Below are positions 1-7,840 of a DNA stretch of 36,203 nt, piece after piece. This stretch comes from Thermomonas sp. (GTDB lineage Bacteria > Pseudomonadota > Gammaproteobacteria > Xanthomonadales > Xanthomonadaceae): contig NZ_JAMQHN010000153.1 in assembly GCF_025993755.1 (NCBI RefSeq), positions 1 to 36,203 on the forward strand, written 5' to 3'. The number at the start of each line of letters is the position of its first letter. Within the stretch, counting starts at the first letter, position 1. A program made the translations under genes and the position numbers. The notes below the pieces were generated by a model. It was not told the origin of the DNA. It ran no database searches and saw nothing but the letters and a program-made list of their open reading frames with translations.

Positions 1-188
1 GTATCGCGCTTTCCCTCATGGGTGCCGATCCCGACCACTCGATCGACGAGGAACGCTGGCTGACCTTCGGACGTTCAGCCAACGTTCGTCTGCTGGTGGT
101 ATCACACACCGACTGGGGCGATGCTGTCCGCATCATCAGCGCCCGTCCCTGCACCGCTGCGGAGCGGAAACTCTATGAAGAAGGCTGA
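1..188 (+). CDS. brnT: BrnT-family toxin, C-terminal part (5' end outside window)
   Basis: Reading in the frame that ends at the TGA at 186-188 gives about 61 residues with the BrnT C-terminal signature: DPDHS near the start, then an ERW segment, RLLVVSHT, and finally RIISARPCTAAERKLYEE. BrnT proteins are about 90-residue RNase toxins of type II toxin-antitoxin modules, with a RelE-like fold; the RIISAR..T..ER..Y tail is the most conserved part. The start codon lies before base 1, so the gene is truncated only by the window edge. It overlaps the next gene by 14 nt in another frame, the usual toxin-first arrangement of brnTA. Toxin activity is inferred from family membership only. Confidence 0.82.
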   Translation, partial: IALSLMGADPDHSIDEERWLTFGRSANVRLLVVSHTDWGDAVRIISARPCTAAERKLYEEG

Positions 189-399
189 CGCAATGAAGGC
201 CACGCTTCGTCCGGAATACAAATCGTCGGATTTCCTCGGCGGCTTGACGCGCGGAAAGTATGCGAAGCAGGCTGCAGCATCGAACATTATCGTGCTGGAA
301 CCGGAGGTAGCGGCCGCCTTCCCGGACAGCGCAGCGGTGAACGATGCGTTGCGTGCGCTGCTGAAGGTGGCGAAGCGCGCTGCGGCAGGAGCGCGGTAA
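175..399 (+). CDS. brnA: BrnA-like antitoxin
   Basis: A 74-residue protein starting at ATG 175, inside the end of the toxin gene. An alternative in-frame ATG lies at 193. It has a short basic N-terminus, then YKSSDFLGGLTRGKYAKQ and the conserved IIVLEPEVAAAFPDS followed by VNDALRALLKVAKR. This resembles the BrnA/COG3514 antitoxin layout, in which the hydrophobic LEP.VAA.FPDS..VN.ALR segment forms the ribbon-helix-helix-like DNA-binding part. Such antitoxins neutralise BrnT by direct binding and repress their own operon. Overlap with the toxin suggests translational coupling. Family assignment is good; function in this organism is inferred. Confidence 0.78.
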   Translation: MKKADAMKATLRPEYKSSDFLGGLTRGKYAKQAAASNIIVLEPEVAAAFPDSAAVNDALRALLKVAKRAAAGAR

Positions 400-436
400 G
401 GGACCGACGCAAAACGAACAGGGGGCTTTGGATAGC

Positions 437-641
437 TGTCCCCGGCACCGTTTTTGCGCACGCCTTCCTGGAACCCGCCCAGCCGTCGTGTCGGGGTAGC
501 CCCTGGAGCGAAATCAAGGAGGAGGCAGCGGCCTGGCCGCTGCCGGGGGACATTCGCTCCAGAGGCTGCCCCGGCGCGGCGGCGTCGCCGAGGTTGCACA
601 ACGGGAATCGCGTCGCCGGGATAATTGTCCCCGGCACCGTT
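437..641. repeat. REP-like palindromic island between brnA and the ETF-QO gene
   Basis: Two direct copies of TGTCCCCGGCACCGTT (437-452 and 626-641) flank a nested inverted repeat. The outer arms are 491-512 and 553-574, 22 nt each and matching apart from about two or three positions (one reads TCGGGGTAGCCCCTGGAGCG). Inside them is a perfect 10-bp stem, GGCAGCGGCC at 524-533 and GGCCGCTGCC at 535-544. A related motif in inverted orientation forms the hairpin at 33604-33653. The arrangement resembles REP/BIME-type elements mobilised by IS200-like RAYT transposases, but no transposase gene is in the window. Confidence 0.6.
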
Positions 642-650
642 ATTCGGTGC
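634..650 (-). terminator. Possible terminator hairpin after the ETF-QO gene
   Basis: GCACCG at 634-639 and CGGTGC at 645-650 form a 6-bp stem with a 5-nt loop, only 2 nt beyond the TAG stop of the minus-strand gene. There is no run of T on the minus strand after it, so it is a weak candidate; it also overlaps the right copy of the REP-like repeat. Confidence 0.3.
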
Positions 651-652
651 GG

Positions 653-2281
653 CTACATATTCTGGTAATTCGGCCCGCTGCCGCCTTCCGGCGTCACCCA
701 GGTGATGTTCTCGTACGGGTCCTTGATGTCGCAGGTCTTGCAGTGCACGCAGTTGGCGGAATTGACCTGCAGGCGCAGGCCGTTTTCGTCCTTCACCATT
801 TCGTACACGCCGACCGGGCAGAAGCGCGTGCAGGGATTGTCGAATTCCTTCACGCAGCGATCGACGCAGATGTTGGTGTCCAGCACGTGCAGGTGGACCG
901 GCTGGTCTTCCTCGTGCTGGGTGGCGGCGAAATACACGCCCTGCAGGCGGTCGCGCGGCGGCAGCGTGCGCTCGACGTAGTCGCGCTTGGGTTCCTCGCA
1001 TTCGCCCAGCTTGTGCAAGGTGGCCCAATCCGGTTTCCTGTTCTTCAGCGTCCACGGCGACAGCCCCGCGGTGGCGGTCTCCCAGCCGGCGTTGAACATC
1101 CCGAACCACAGCCCCTTCTTGAAGCCGGGCTTGATGTTGCGCACCTTGCGCAGCTCCCTCATCGCATCGGAGCCGCGCAGCTTGGCGTCGAAACCTTCGG
1201 TGGCGAGATGGGAGGCCACCAGATGCTCGGCGGCCAGCATGCCGCTGCGGAAGGCCTGGTGCGTCCCCTTGATCTTGGGCACGTTGAGCAGGCCGGCGCC
1301 GTCGCCGATCAACAGTGCGCCGGGCATTTCGCACTTGGGCAGGCTCTGGTAGCCGCCCGTCACGATCGCGCGGGCACCGGCCGACAGGATGCTGCCGCCT
1401 TCGAGCAGGGTCTTGAACAGCGGGTGGTTCTTCCACTGCTGGAAGGCTTCCCAGGGCTTGTACTCCGGGTCGGAGTAATCCAGCCCGCTGACATAGCCCA
1501 GCGCGATCCGGCCCTTGTCGAGGTGATAGACGAAGCCGCCGCCGTAGGTGTGGTTGTCGGCCGGCCAGCCGAAACTGTGGACGATCTTTCCGGGCGAGAC
1601 GCGCTCTTCCGGCACCTGCCACAACTCCTTGATGCCGATCGAATAGCCCTGCGGATCGCAGTCCTTGTCTAGCGCGAATTTGCTGACCAGCCGCTTGGTC
1701 AGATGGCCGCGCGCGCCTTCGGCCAGCACCGTCACCTTGGCGTGGATGTCGATGCCGGGCGTGTAACCGGGTTTGTGCGAACCGTCCCTGGCCACGCCCA
1801 TGTCGCCGATGCGCACGCCGACGACCTTGCCGCTTCCGTCGTAGAGCACGTCGGCGGCGGCGAAGCCCGGATAGATTTCCACACCCAGCGCCTCGGCCTG
1901 CGGCGCCATCCACGCGCACATCGCGCCGAGGCTGACGATCACGTTGCCGTGGTTGTTCATGCCCGGCGGGACGAACGGGAATTTGTGTCCGCCGGTCTTG
2001 TTCAGCAGCCAGAATTCATCGTCTTTGGCGTCGATGCAGATTGGCGGCGGCGCCTTGCGCCAGTCGGGCAGCAGGGCGTCCAGCGGGCCGGTCTCGATCA
2101 CCGCGCCGGACAGGATCTGCGCGCCGATGGCGGAGGCTTTCTCGATCACGCACACGGTCAGCTCGGGGTTGAGCTGCTTGAGGCGGATGGCGAACGCGAG
2201 CCCCGCCGGCCCGGCGCCGACGGTGACGACGTCGTATTCCATCACGTCGCGTTCGATGGCGTCAGGGGCGGTGGTATTCAT
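653..2281 (-). CDS. Electron transfer flavoprotein-ubiquinone oxidoreductase (ETF-QO)
   Basis: This 542-residue flavo-iron-sulfur protein passes electrons from ETF to ubiquinone at the inner face of the cytoplasmic membrane, linking fatty-acid and amino-acid oxidation to respiration. The FAD-binding GAGPAG is at residues 22-27, followed by IEKASAIGAQILSGAVIE. The C-terminal [4Fe-4S] region contains RFCPVGVYE and then NCVHCKTCDIKDP, and the protein ends GGSGPNYQNM; about 540-560 residues is normal for the family. The ATG at 2281 is chosen because GAGGAG lies 6 nt before it; a TTG six codons upstream would place that ribosome-binding site inside the gene. No etfAB genes are adjacent. The call is secure. 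Confidence 0.96.
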   Translation of the reverse strand: MNTTAPDAIERDVMEYDVVTVGAGPAGLAFAIRLKQLNPELTVCVIEKASAIGAQILSGAVIETGPLDALLPDWRKAPPPICIDAKDDEFWLLNKTGGHKFPFVPPGMNNHGNVIVSLGAMCAWMAPQAEALGVEIYPGFAAADVLYDGSGKVVGVRIGDMGVARDGSHKPGYTPGIDIHAKVTVLAEGARGHLTKRLVSKFALDKDCDPQGYSIGIKELWQVPEERVSPGKIVHSFGWPADNHTYGGGFVYHLDKGRIALGYVSGLDYSDPEYKPWEAFQQWKNHPLFKTLLEGGSILSAGARAIVTGGYQSLPKCEMPGALLIGDGAGLLNVPKIKGTHQAFRSGMLAAEHLVASHLATEGFDAKLRGSDAMRELRKVRNIKPGFKKGLWFGMFNAGWETATAGLSPWTLKNRKPDWATLHKLGECEEPKRDYVERTLPPRDRLQGVYFAATQHEEDQPVHLHVLDTNICVDRCVKEFDNPCTRFCPVGVYEMVKDENGLRLQVNSANCVHCKTCDIKDPYENITWVTPEGGSGPNYQNM

Positions 2282-2293
2282 GGCGGTCTCCTC
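2282..2293 (-). promoter_or_regulatory. Ribosome-binding site deciding the ETF-QO start
   Basis: On the minus strand GAGGAGACCGCC directly precedes the ATG at 2281. The GAGGAG core is spaced 6 nt from the ATG, which supports this start over the upstream TTG at 2299. A near-identical GAGGAGACTGCC precedes the GTG start at 19251. Confidence 0.7.
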
Positions 2294-2391
2294 GGACAAC
2301 GCGGGTGGAGCTGGCGATCAGCGGCGGGCAGGGATCCGGGCGTGCGTTTCGGTGGCCGCGGCGATGCCACGACCTTGCCTGCACGCCGCGC

Positions 2392-3027
2392 TCATGGGTG
2401 ATGCTGGCGCTCGTGCGCCTGCCCGGTTTCCAGCGTCCAGCCGGAGACGTCGCGGGCCAGGCTGGAAAGCGCCTGTCCGAATGCCGCCGAGACCTGCGCG
2501 GCCTCGATTCCGGTGGCTGGCTGGACGATCCGGAAGCTGCGGCTGCCGACGATGGCCTGATCGGGCAGGTGCAGCAGCTTGGCGTTGAGCGAAATCGTGG
2601 CCGCAGGCGTGGTGTTGCCGGCGTAATCGGAACGGAAGTCGCGCAGGTCGAGCAGCAGGCGATAGCTGGCGGACGCGCCGCTGCCCTGGCGACTGACCGA
2701 GGCGATCTTGCCGCTGTCCTCCAGCGTGCGCATCAGGCTGGTTTCGATCATGGCGCCGGGGGTTTGCGCCCAGCGGCTGCCACGGTAGGCCTGCAGCTCG
2801 CCGGGAGTCGGGCTGACCATGATGCGCAGACCGTCGAGGGCCTGTGCGCCGGTAGGCCGGGCGATGTCCAGCGACCAGCCGACCGCGGGCCAGGCCGGGT
2901 CGGGCTGGATCTCCAGCACCGGGGCGTAGATCGTGGTCGGCTCCCTGGGCCCGCCGATGAGGCTGCTGCAGCCGCACAGCAGAACCATGGCGAGCAGGAG
3001 GGGGGCGTGGCGTCGATTGCGCGTCAT
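2392..3027 (-). CDS. ABC-type transport auxiliary lipoprotein (PqiC/YmbA-like) of the Mla/Mce system
   Basis: A 211-residue protein with a basic N-terminus, a hydrophobic stretch and a lipobox-like LLCGC whose Cys20 would be lipidated, so an envelope lipoprotein is predicted. The remainder, with SLDIARP, YRGSRWAQTPGAMIETSLMR, LLLDLRDFRSDY and a basic tail, fits the ABC-type transport auxiliary lipoprotein family (PF03886). Such proteins partner MCE proteins in Pqi-like lipid transporters at the outer membrane. Its ATG overlaps the mlaD stop by 4 nt (ATGA), so it is the last gene of the transporter operon. No MlaC-like periplasmic carrier is present here; this lipoprotein may take the distal role, which is inference. 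Confidence 0.85.
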   Translation of the reverse strand: MTRNRRHAPLLLAMVLLCGCSSLIGGPREPTTIYAPVLEIQPDPAWPAVGWSLDIARPTGAQALDGLRIMVSPTPGELQAYRGSRWAQTPGAMIETSLMRTLEDSGKIASVSRQGSGASASYRLLLDLRDFRSDYAGNTTPAATISLNAKLLHLPDQAIVGSRSFRIVQPATGIEAAQVSAAFGQALSSLARDVSGWTLETGQAHERQHHP

Positions 3028-3950
3028 TTCGGATCGAACTCCCTGGGCGCGTCGCGGCCGAGGATATAGCCGGCCGGATTGTTTTCCATGCGATCGGTGA
3101 TGGTGTGCAACTCGCGCATGATGCTGCGCAATTCGGTCAGGGTGGGGGCGATCTGGCCCAGCCCGTCGTGGGTGAAGCTGCGCACGGCCGGGCGGTTTTC
3201 CGCAATCATCGCGTCGGCGTTGCCGGCAGCCGAGTCGAGCTTGGCGATCGTCGCGTCGAGCTGGTCCATCAGCGCGGGAAGCCGGCGCACCAGGTTCTGG
3301 TCGAGGCCCTCGATGGCGCCGTTGGTCGTGGCCAGGGTGGTCTTCAGGCTGGCGGTGGCATCGCGCGCGTTGACGATGAGCTCGGCGATGTTCTCGCGGT
3401 TCTGCGCCAGCGTGGTCGTGGTCTGGTCGATGTTGGCAAGGATCTCGCTGAAGCGGCGGATGTTTTCTTCGCTGGTCAGCTTGTCGAGCCGCGCGACCAG
3501 CCGGTTGGCGGTGTCGGCGATGTTCTGCAGCGCCGAGGGCGCCGCGCGGATGATCGGGTAGTCGTCTCCCGACAAGGCTTCCAGCATCGGGGCATCGGGC
3601 TTGCCGCCGCTGAGCAGGATGAACGGCACGCCGGTGATGCCCTGCTGCGACAGCCGCGCCGTGGTATCGACCTTGATCGGCGTGTTCTTGCGCAGCTTGA
3701 GGATGGCGATGACCTTGCGCGAATCCTTTTCGTCCAGACTCAGGCTCTCCACCGTGCCGACGGCCAGACCGTTGTACTGGACGCTGCTGCCTTCGGTCAG
3801 ACCAGTCACGGCCTCGTCGAAGATGACCTCATAGCTGCGCCAGTCGCGGGACGTGGAGAATTTGGTGGCCCACAGGGTGAACAGCAGCAGGAAGACCACC
3901 GTCAGCACGGTGAACCCGCCGATCAATACGTAATTGGCCTTGGTTTCCAT
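3024..3950 (-). CDS. mlaD: MlaD-like MCE-domain lipid transport protein
   Basis: A 308-residue protein with one N-terminal membrane anchor (residues about 7-28) followed by an MCE domain. Typical MCE features are YEVIFDEAVTGLTEGSSVQYNGLAVGTV and then LSQQGITGVPFILLSGG. The C-terminal half, from about residue 140 to 290, is rich in long polar helices and probably coiled coil, longer than E. coli MlaD (183 aa) and closer to Mce proteins with helical extensions. It should form a periplasmic ring joined to the permease and carry phospholipid. It follows mlaF after 88 nt and overlaps the lipoprotein gene by 4 nt. Confidence 0.93.
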   Translation of the reverse strand: METKANYVLIGGFTVLTVVFLLLFTLWATKFSTSRDWRSYEVIFDEAVTGLTEGSSVQYNGLAVGTVESLSLDEKDSRKVIAILKLRKNTPIKVDTTARLSQQGITGVPFILLSGGKPDAPMLEALSGDDYPIIRAAPSALQNIADTANRLVARLDKLTSEENIRRFSEILANIDQTTTTLAQNRENIAELIVNARDATASLKTTLATTNGAIEGLDQNLVRRLPALMDQLDATIAKLDSAAGNADAMIAENRPAVRSFTHDGLGQIAPTLTELRSIMRELHTITDRMENNPAGYILGRDAPREFDPK

Positions 3951-4038
3951 TCAGTGGGCCCTCGCTGGCTCCATGGTGCAACAAAACGCGGGACGCCGCC
4001 GCCCCGGCGCCGCGTGCGGTCTTCCGGTTTGCGGCCCG

Positions 4039-4845
4039 CTAGCCACGCGCCGCCCTGCCGCGCGGGCCGTTGAAGTATTCCTGCACCCACGGATGATCGA
4101 GTTTCTCGAGCTCGGCGACCGGCGCGATGGCAATCAGCTTGCGGTCGGCCAGCACCGCCACCCGGTCGCAGATCGTGTAGAGCGTGTCGAGGTCGTGGGT
4201 GATCAGGAACACGGTCAGGCGCAGCGCTTTCTGCAGCGTCAGGATCAGCTGGTCGAAGGCGGCCGCGCCGATCGGATCAAGGCCGGCGGTGGGTTCGTCG
4301 AGGAACAGCAGCGGCGGATCCAGTGCCAGCGCCCGCGCCAGTCCCGCGCGCTTGCGCATGCCGCCGGAAAGCTGCGAGGGCAGCTTGTCGATGGCGCCGG
4401 CCGGCAGTCCGGCGAGCTTGATCTTGAGCAGCGCCAGCTCGTAGCACAGCGAACCGTCGACCTCCGGATAATGCTCCTTGATCGGCACCTGCACGTTTTC
4501 GCCGACGGTGAGCGAGGAAAACAGCGCGCCGTCCTGGAACAGCACCCCGCTGTTGCGCTCGATGTGGCGGCGGACTTCCGGCTTCGGGCTGCGGGCGTCC
4601 ACCCCGAGCACCTGGATCTCTCCGGCATCGGGCGTGCGCAGGCCGAGGATCGAACGCATCAACACCGACTTGCCGGTGCCCGAGCCGCCGACCACGCCGA
4701 GGATCTCGCCGCGGTGCACGTCGAGGTCGACCCCGTCGTGGACCACCTGCTCGCCGAAGCGGTTGACCAGCCCGCGGATGCGGATCAGCGCGGCATCGTC
4801 GACCACGACGCCATCGATGGTGCGGAAAACCGGGCCGTCGGTCAT
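4039..4845 (-). CDS. mlaF: MlaF-like ATP-binding protein of lipid ABC transporter
   Basis: A 268-residue ABC ATPase powering the MlaE/MlaD complex on the cytoplasmic face. Walker A GGSGTGKS is at residues 53-60, the Q-loop Gln at 104, the signature LSGGM at 159-163, Walker B LLFLDEP at 179-185 and the H-loop His in THDLDT at 217. The LSGGMRKR variant and the short LKI(K)LAGL segment before it are typical of the MlaF/Ttg2A subfamily rather than of importers of small solutes. The start lies 2 nt after the permease stop, so translation is probably coupled. Confidence 0.94.
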   Translation of the reverse strand: MTDGPVFRTIDGVVVDDAALIRIRGLVNRFGEQVVHDGVDLDVHRGEILGVVGGSGTGKSVLMRSILGLRTPDAGEIQVLGVDARSPKPEVRRHIERNSGVLFQDGALFSSLTVGENVQVPIKEHYPEVDGSLCYELALLKIKLAGLPAGAIDKLPSQLSGGMRKRAGLARALALDPPLLFLDEPTAGLDPIGAAAFDQLILTLQKALRLTVFLITHDLDTLYTICDRVAVLADRKLIAIAPVAELEKLDHPWVQEYFNGPRGRAARG

Positions 4846-4847
4846 GC

Positions 4848-5972
4848 TCAGTAATCCATCTGCATGAACCAGAGGGCGGCGAAGGCGTCGATCACGATCA
4901 CCATCGAGATCGTCTGCACCACGCTGGAGGTGGTGCGCTCGCCGAGCGATTGCGCGGTGCCTTGCGTCTGCAGTCCTTCGAGGCAGCCGATCAGGCCGAT
5001 CACGAGGGCGAAGATCGGTGCCTTGACCATGCCGACGATGAAGTGCCGGAATTGCATCATTTCGGACATCCGCGCCATGTAGGCCGGCGCCGGAATGTCA
5101 AGGTTGAACGCGCCCACCGCCATGCCGCCGAGCAGGCCGGCGATCATCGCGATGAAGGTCAGCAGCGGCAGCATGGCCAGCAGCGCCAGCACGCGCGGGA
5201 TCACCAGCAGGTCGATCGGGTCGAGGCCGAGCACGCGGATGGCGTCGACCTCCTCGTTGTTGACCATCATGCCGATCTGGGCGGTGAAGGCGCTGGCGGT
5301 GCGGCCGGCGAGCAGGATCGCGGTGAGCAGGACGCCGAACTCGCGCAGGAAGGCGGCGCTGACCAGCTCGACCACGAAGATGGTGGCGCCGAAATCCTTG
5401 AGCACCATCGCTCCGAGGAAGGCGATCACCGCGCCGACCATGAACGACAGCAGCGCGACCAGCGGCACCGCGTCGAGGCCGATCTGTTCCATGTGGTGCA
5501 CGGTCGAGGTCAGGCGGAAGCGGCCGGGTTCCTTGAACAGGCGCAGGATCTTGACCAGGAACTCGCCGAAGAAGCTGACCAGCGCCATCACTTCGCCGGC
5601 GTTGTCGATCAGCCCGAAACCGATCCTTCCCAGCATCGCGCGCACGCCGTATTCGCGCTTGCCCTGCGGCCGGTCGTCGTGGACGTCTTCGATCGCATCC
5701 GCCAGTTGCTGCTGGTCGGGGCGGAAGCGCAGCGCTTCGTAGGGGATCTTGCGGGCATCGGCGAAGCGCAGCAGTTGCAGCACGCCCAGGGTGTCGATCC
5801 GCTCGCATTCGCGCGCGTCGATCGTCTTGACCTCGGCTGCGGTCTTGCCCAGCGCCGAACGCACCGCGCCCGAATAGCGCAGCGTCCAGCGCCCTCGCAG
5901 GCGCAGCGCGCCGCCCGCGTCGGTCTCGACGAAGTCGGCGGCGGGACGGTAGTGGCTGTCGTCGCTGGCCAT
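4848..5972 (-). CDS. mlaE: MlaE-type permease with fused N-terminal STAS domain
   Basis: The 374-residue protein has two parts. Residues about 15-100 look like a STAS domain (GALRLRGRWTLRYSG, then TIDARECERIDTLGVLQLLRFAD), the role filled by the separate MlaB protein in E. coli. Residues about 120-374 are the MlaE permease with VSFFGEF, the conserved EQIGLDAVPLVALLSF, ELVSAAFLREFGVLLTAILLAGR and the EVDAIRVLGLDP motif, with five or so membrane segments. It is the first gene of the mlaE-mlaF-mlaD-lipoprotein operon. The 88-nt spacer to the divergent ThrE-like gene holds a possible -10 (TAAGCT) 9 nt before the ATG. Confidence 0.94.
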   Translation of the reverse strand: MASDDSHYRPAADFVETDAGGALRLRGRWTLRYSGAVRSALGKTAAEVKTIDARECERIDTLGVLQLLRFADARKIPYEALRFRPDQQQLADAIEDVHDDRPQGKREYGVRAMLGRIGFGLIDNAGEVMALVSFFGEFLVKILRLFKEPGRFRLTSTVHHMEQIGLDAVPLVALLSFMVGAVIAFLGAMVLKDFGATIFVVELVSAAFLREFGVLLTAILLAGRTASAFTAQIGMMVNNEEVDAIRVLGLDPIDLLVIPRVLALLAMLPLLTFIAMIAGLLGGMAVGAFNLDIPAPAYMARMSEMMQFRHFIVGMVKAPIFALVIGLIGCLEGLQTQGTAQSLGERTTSSVVQTISMVIVIDAFAALWFMQMDY

Positions 5973-6059
5973 GAGCCTGCAAGCTTACGCAAATGCGGCG
6001 ACGCATGGGAATGCGGGGCAGCGCGTGGCATGCTTGGCGCCACGCCACCGCCCGCCGCC

Positions 6060-7292
6060 ATGACCGAAGCGACCTACTCCGAGCGCATTGCCTTCGTCGA
6101 GGAACTGGCCTGGCACCTGCACGCCTACGGCACCACCGCCGAACGCATGGAAGGCGCGATCGAACTGGTTGCGCGGCGGCTGCAGGTGGATTGCCAGCCC
6201 TGGTCCAATCCGGCCGGAATCATCCTGTCCTTCCGCGACCCGGCCCGACCCTCGCGGCATACCGACGTCACCCGGATCGTGCGGCCGGGACTGGGCGACA
6301 CCAACCTGCGCCGACTCTGCGCAGCCGATGCCATCGCCGAGGACGTGATCTCCGGCCGGATGGACATCGCGGCCGGTCGGGCCGCGCTGCGCGAGTTGGA
6401 ACGGCCGGCTTCACCGCGCGCGCGGACCATCCTGGTCCTCGGCTTCCTGCTGGCGTCGGCGGCGGTCGCCGGACTGTTCCGGCTGCCCTGGCTGGACATC
6501 GGCGTTGCCGCCGTCAACGGGCTGCTGATCGGCCTGCTGCTGGTGGCCGCGCAATCGCGGCCACGCCTGCGCGAAGGCTTCGAGGCGCTGGCGGGGCTGC
6601 TGGCCGGCAGCATGGCGATCGTGGCCAGCCACTGGCTGGGTGCGCTGAATCTCAATACCGTGATCATCGCATCGCTGATCGTGCTGGTGCCGGGCATGAC
6701 CCTCACCCTGGCGGCCAGCGAACTGGCCAATCGCCATCTGGTGTCCGGAACCGCCCGCTTCGCGGGCGCCCTGATGACGGTCGTCAACCTGACCATCGGC
6801 ACGGCGATCGCGCTGGCGGTCGCCGGATATGCGGGAATCGAACCGCAGGTCCAGGCGCTGCGCCCGCAGCCGGAATGGGTGACCTGGTGCGCGCTGGCGC
6901 TGGGTGCCTATGCGTTCGCCGTGCTGTTCCAGGCACAACGCCGCGATTATCCGCTGGTGATGCTGGCGGCGGTTTGCGGATATCTGGTGTCGCGATTCGG
7001 CGGGGAATGGCTGGGCGCGTCGGTGGGCGTGTTTCTGGCGGCGCTGGCGACAACCGCGGCCGGGAATGCCTATGCGCGCGTCGCCAATCGTCCGGGTGCG
7101 CTGGTGCGTCTGCCGGGAATCATCATGCTGGTGCCCGGCAGCGTCGCCCTGCGCGGCGTCGTCTCCATGGTCCAGACGCAGAATCTCAACGTCGGCGAAA
7201 CCGCGGCGATCGCGGTTTTCAGCACGCTGATGGCGCTGGTGGCGGGATTGGTGTTCGGCAATCTCCTGATCAGCGCGCGCCGCAATCTGTAA
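6060..7292 (+). CDS. ThrE-like threonine/serine exporter family protein
   Basis: A 410-residue integral membrane protein. The N-terminal cytoplasmic part (residues 1-115) contains FVEELAWHLHAYGTTAERMEGAIE and CQPWSNPAGIILSF, matching the DUF1212/ThrE N-domain. It is followed by about ten hydrophobic segments; the second half, with YPLVMLAAVCGYLVSR and RLPGIIMLVPGSVALRGV, matches the ThrE_2 domain whose PG..PG-type loops are conserved. Members export threonine and serine by proton-coupled transport in corynebacteria; the substrate here is unknown. No clear ribosome-binding site precedes the ATG at 6060; an in-frame ATG at 6030 is the alternative. It is divergent from mlaE. Confidence 0.85.
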   Translation: MTEATYSERIAFVEELAWHLHAYGTTAERMEGAIELVARRLQVDCQPWSNPAGIILSFRDPARPSRHTDVTRIVRPGLGDTNLRRLCAADAIAEDVISGRMDIAAGRAALRELERPASPRARTILVLGFLLASAAVAGLFRLPWLDIGVAAVNGLLIGLLLVAAQSRPRLREGFEALAGLLAGSMAIVASHWLGALNLNTVIIASLIVLVPGMTLTLAASELANRHLVSGTARFAGALMTVVNLTIGTAIALAVAGYAGIEPQVQALRPQPEWVTWCALALGAYAFAVLFQAQRRDYPLVMLAAVCGYLVSRFGGEWLGASVGVFLAALATTAAGNAYARVANRPGALVRLPGIIMLVPGSVALRGVVSMVQTQNLNVGETAAIAVFSTLMALVAGLVFGNLLISARRNL

Positions 7293-7305
7293 GGAATGAC
7301 CTATG

Positions 7306-7331
7306 AAAATGCCGGCTTGCGCCGGCATTTT
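7306..7331. terminator. Bidirectional intrinsic terminator between thrE-like gene and hns-like gene
   Basis: A perfect 11-bp stem, AAAATGCCGGC (7306-7316) with GCCGGCATTTT (7321-7331) and a 4-nt loop, lies between two convergent genes. Flanking A and T runs make it functional in both directions. Confidence 0.85.
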
Positions 7332-7358
7332 CCATCGCCGCGTTTGACGGATTCCGGA

Positions 7359-7724
7359 TTACTTGATCTTGAATTCGTCGAGCTTGCGGCCGGCACCGGT
7401 CAGCGCCGCCAGCCAGCGCGGCTGGCGGCCGCGGCCGGACCAGGTTTCCTGCGCATTGGCCGGATTGCGATATTTCGGGGCGACCTTGCTGCCGGCGACC
7501 TTGGACTTGGCCTTGCGCGCGACTTTCCTTGCCGGAGCCGCGGCGTTGCCGCCCTTGCCATACAGCTCTTCGAAGGTCCAGCCAGCGGACTTCAGCAAAC
7601 GGGCGACCGCCGCCTTGGTCTGCAGGGCCGGCTTGCGCTTGGCCAGGACGTTGCGACGCTTCTTGGCGCGCTGGATCAGCGCGTTCAGCTCCAGGCTGCT
7701 CATGCTTTCGATATTCACGGACAT
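7359..7724 (-). CDS. H-NS family nucleoid-associated protein
   Basis: A 121-residue basic protein. Its N-terminal part (SLELNALIQRAKKRRNVL) is a helical oligomerisation segment. A lysine/alanine-rich linker (about residues 60-82) follows, then the C-terminal H-NS DNA-binding motif with YRNPANAQETWSGRGRQPRWLAA (split around Y85 to A107). This TWSGRGR.PRWL form is typical of Xanthomonas, Burkholderia and related H-NS-like proteins that bind AT-rich DNA and silence acquired genes. The ATG at 7724 is supported by AAGGAA 9 nt upstream; the next ATG at 7703 has none. The gene is monocistronic, ending at a strong terminator. Confidence 0.93.
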   Translation of the reverse strand: MSVNIESMSSLELNALIQRAKKRRNVLAKRKPALQTKAAVARLLKSAGWTFEELYGKGGNAAAPARKVARKAKSKVAGSKVAPKYRNPANAQETWSGRGRQPRWLAALTGAGRKLDEFKIK

Positions 7725-7840
7725 CGTTGCGGGTTCCTTGTTGTTTTCCGGGTTGATATTCCGGGTGGGTGGAAAATCCGCCGGGCGGACGGCCGGATGA
7801 TAACCGGAAACTGCATGAATGAAAATGAAACCAAGCCCGT

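Noticed and set aside
4950..6059. An N-terminal extension of the ThrE-like frame by about 370 codons.
   Set aside because: It runs antisense to mlaE and has biased composition; the family starts near 6060.
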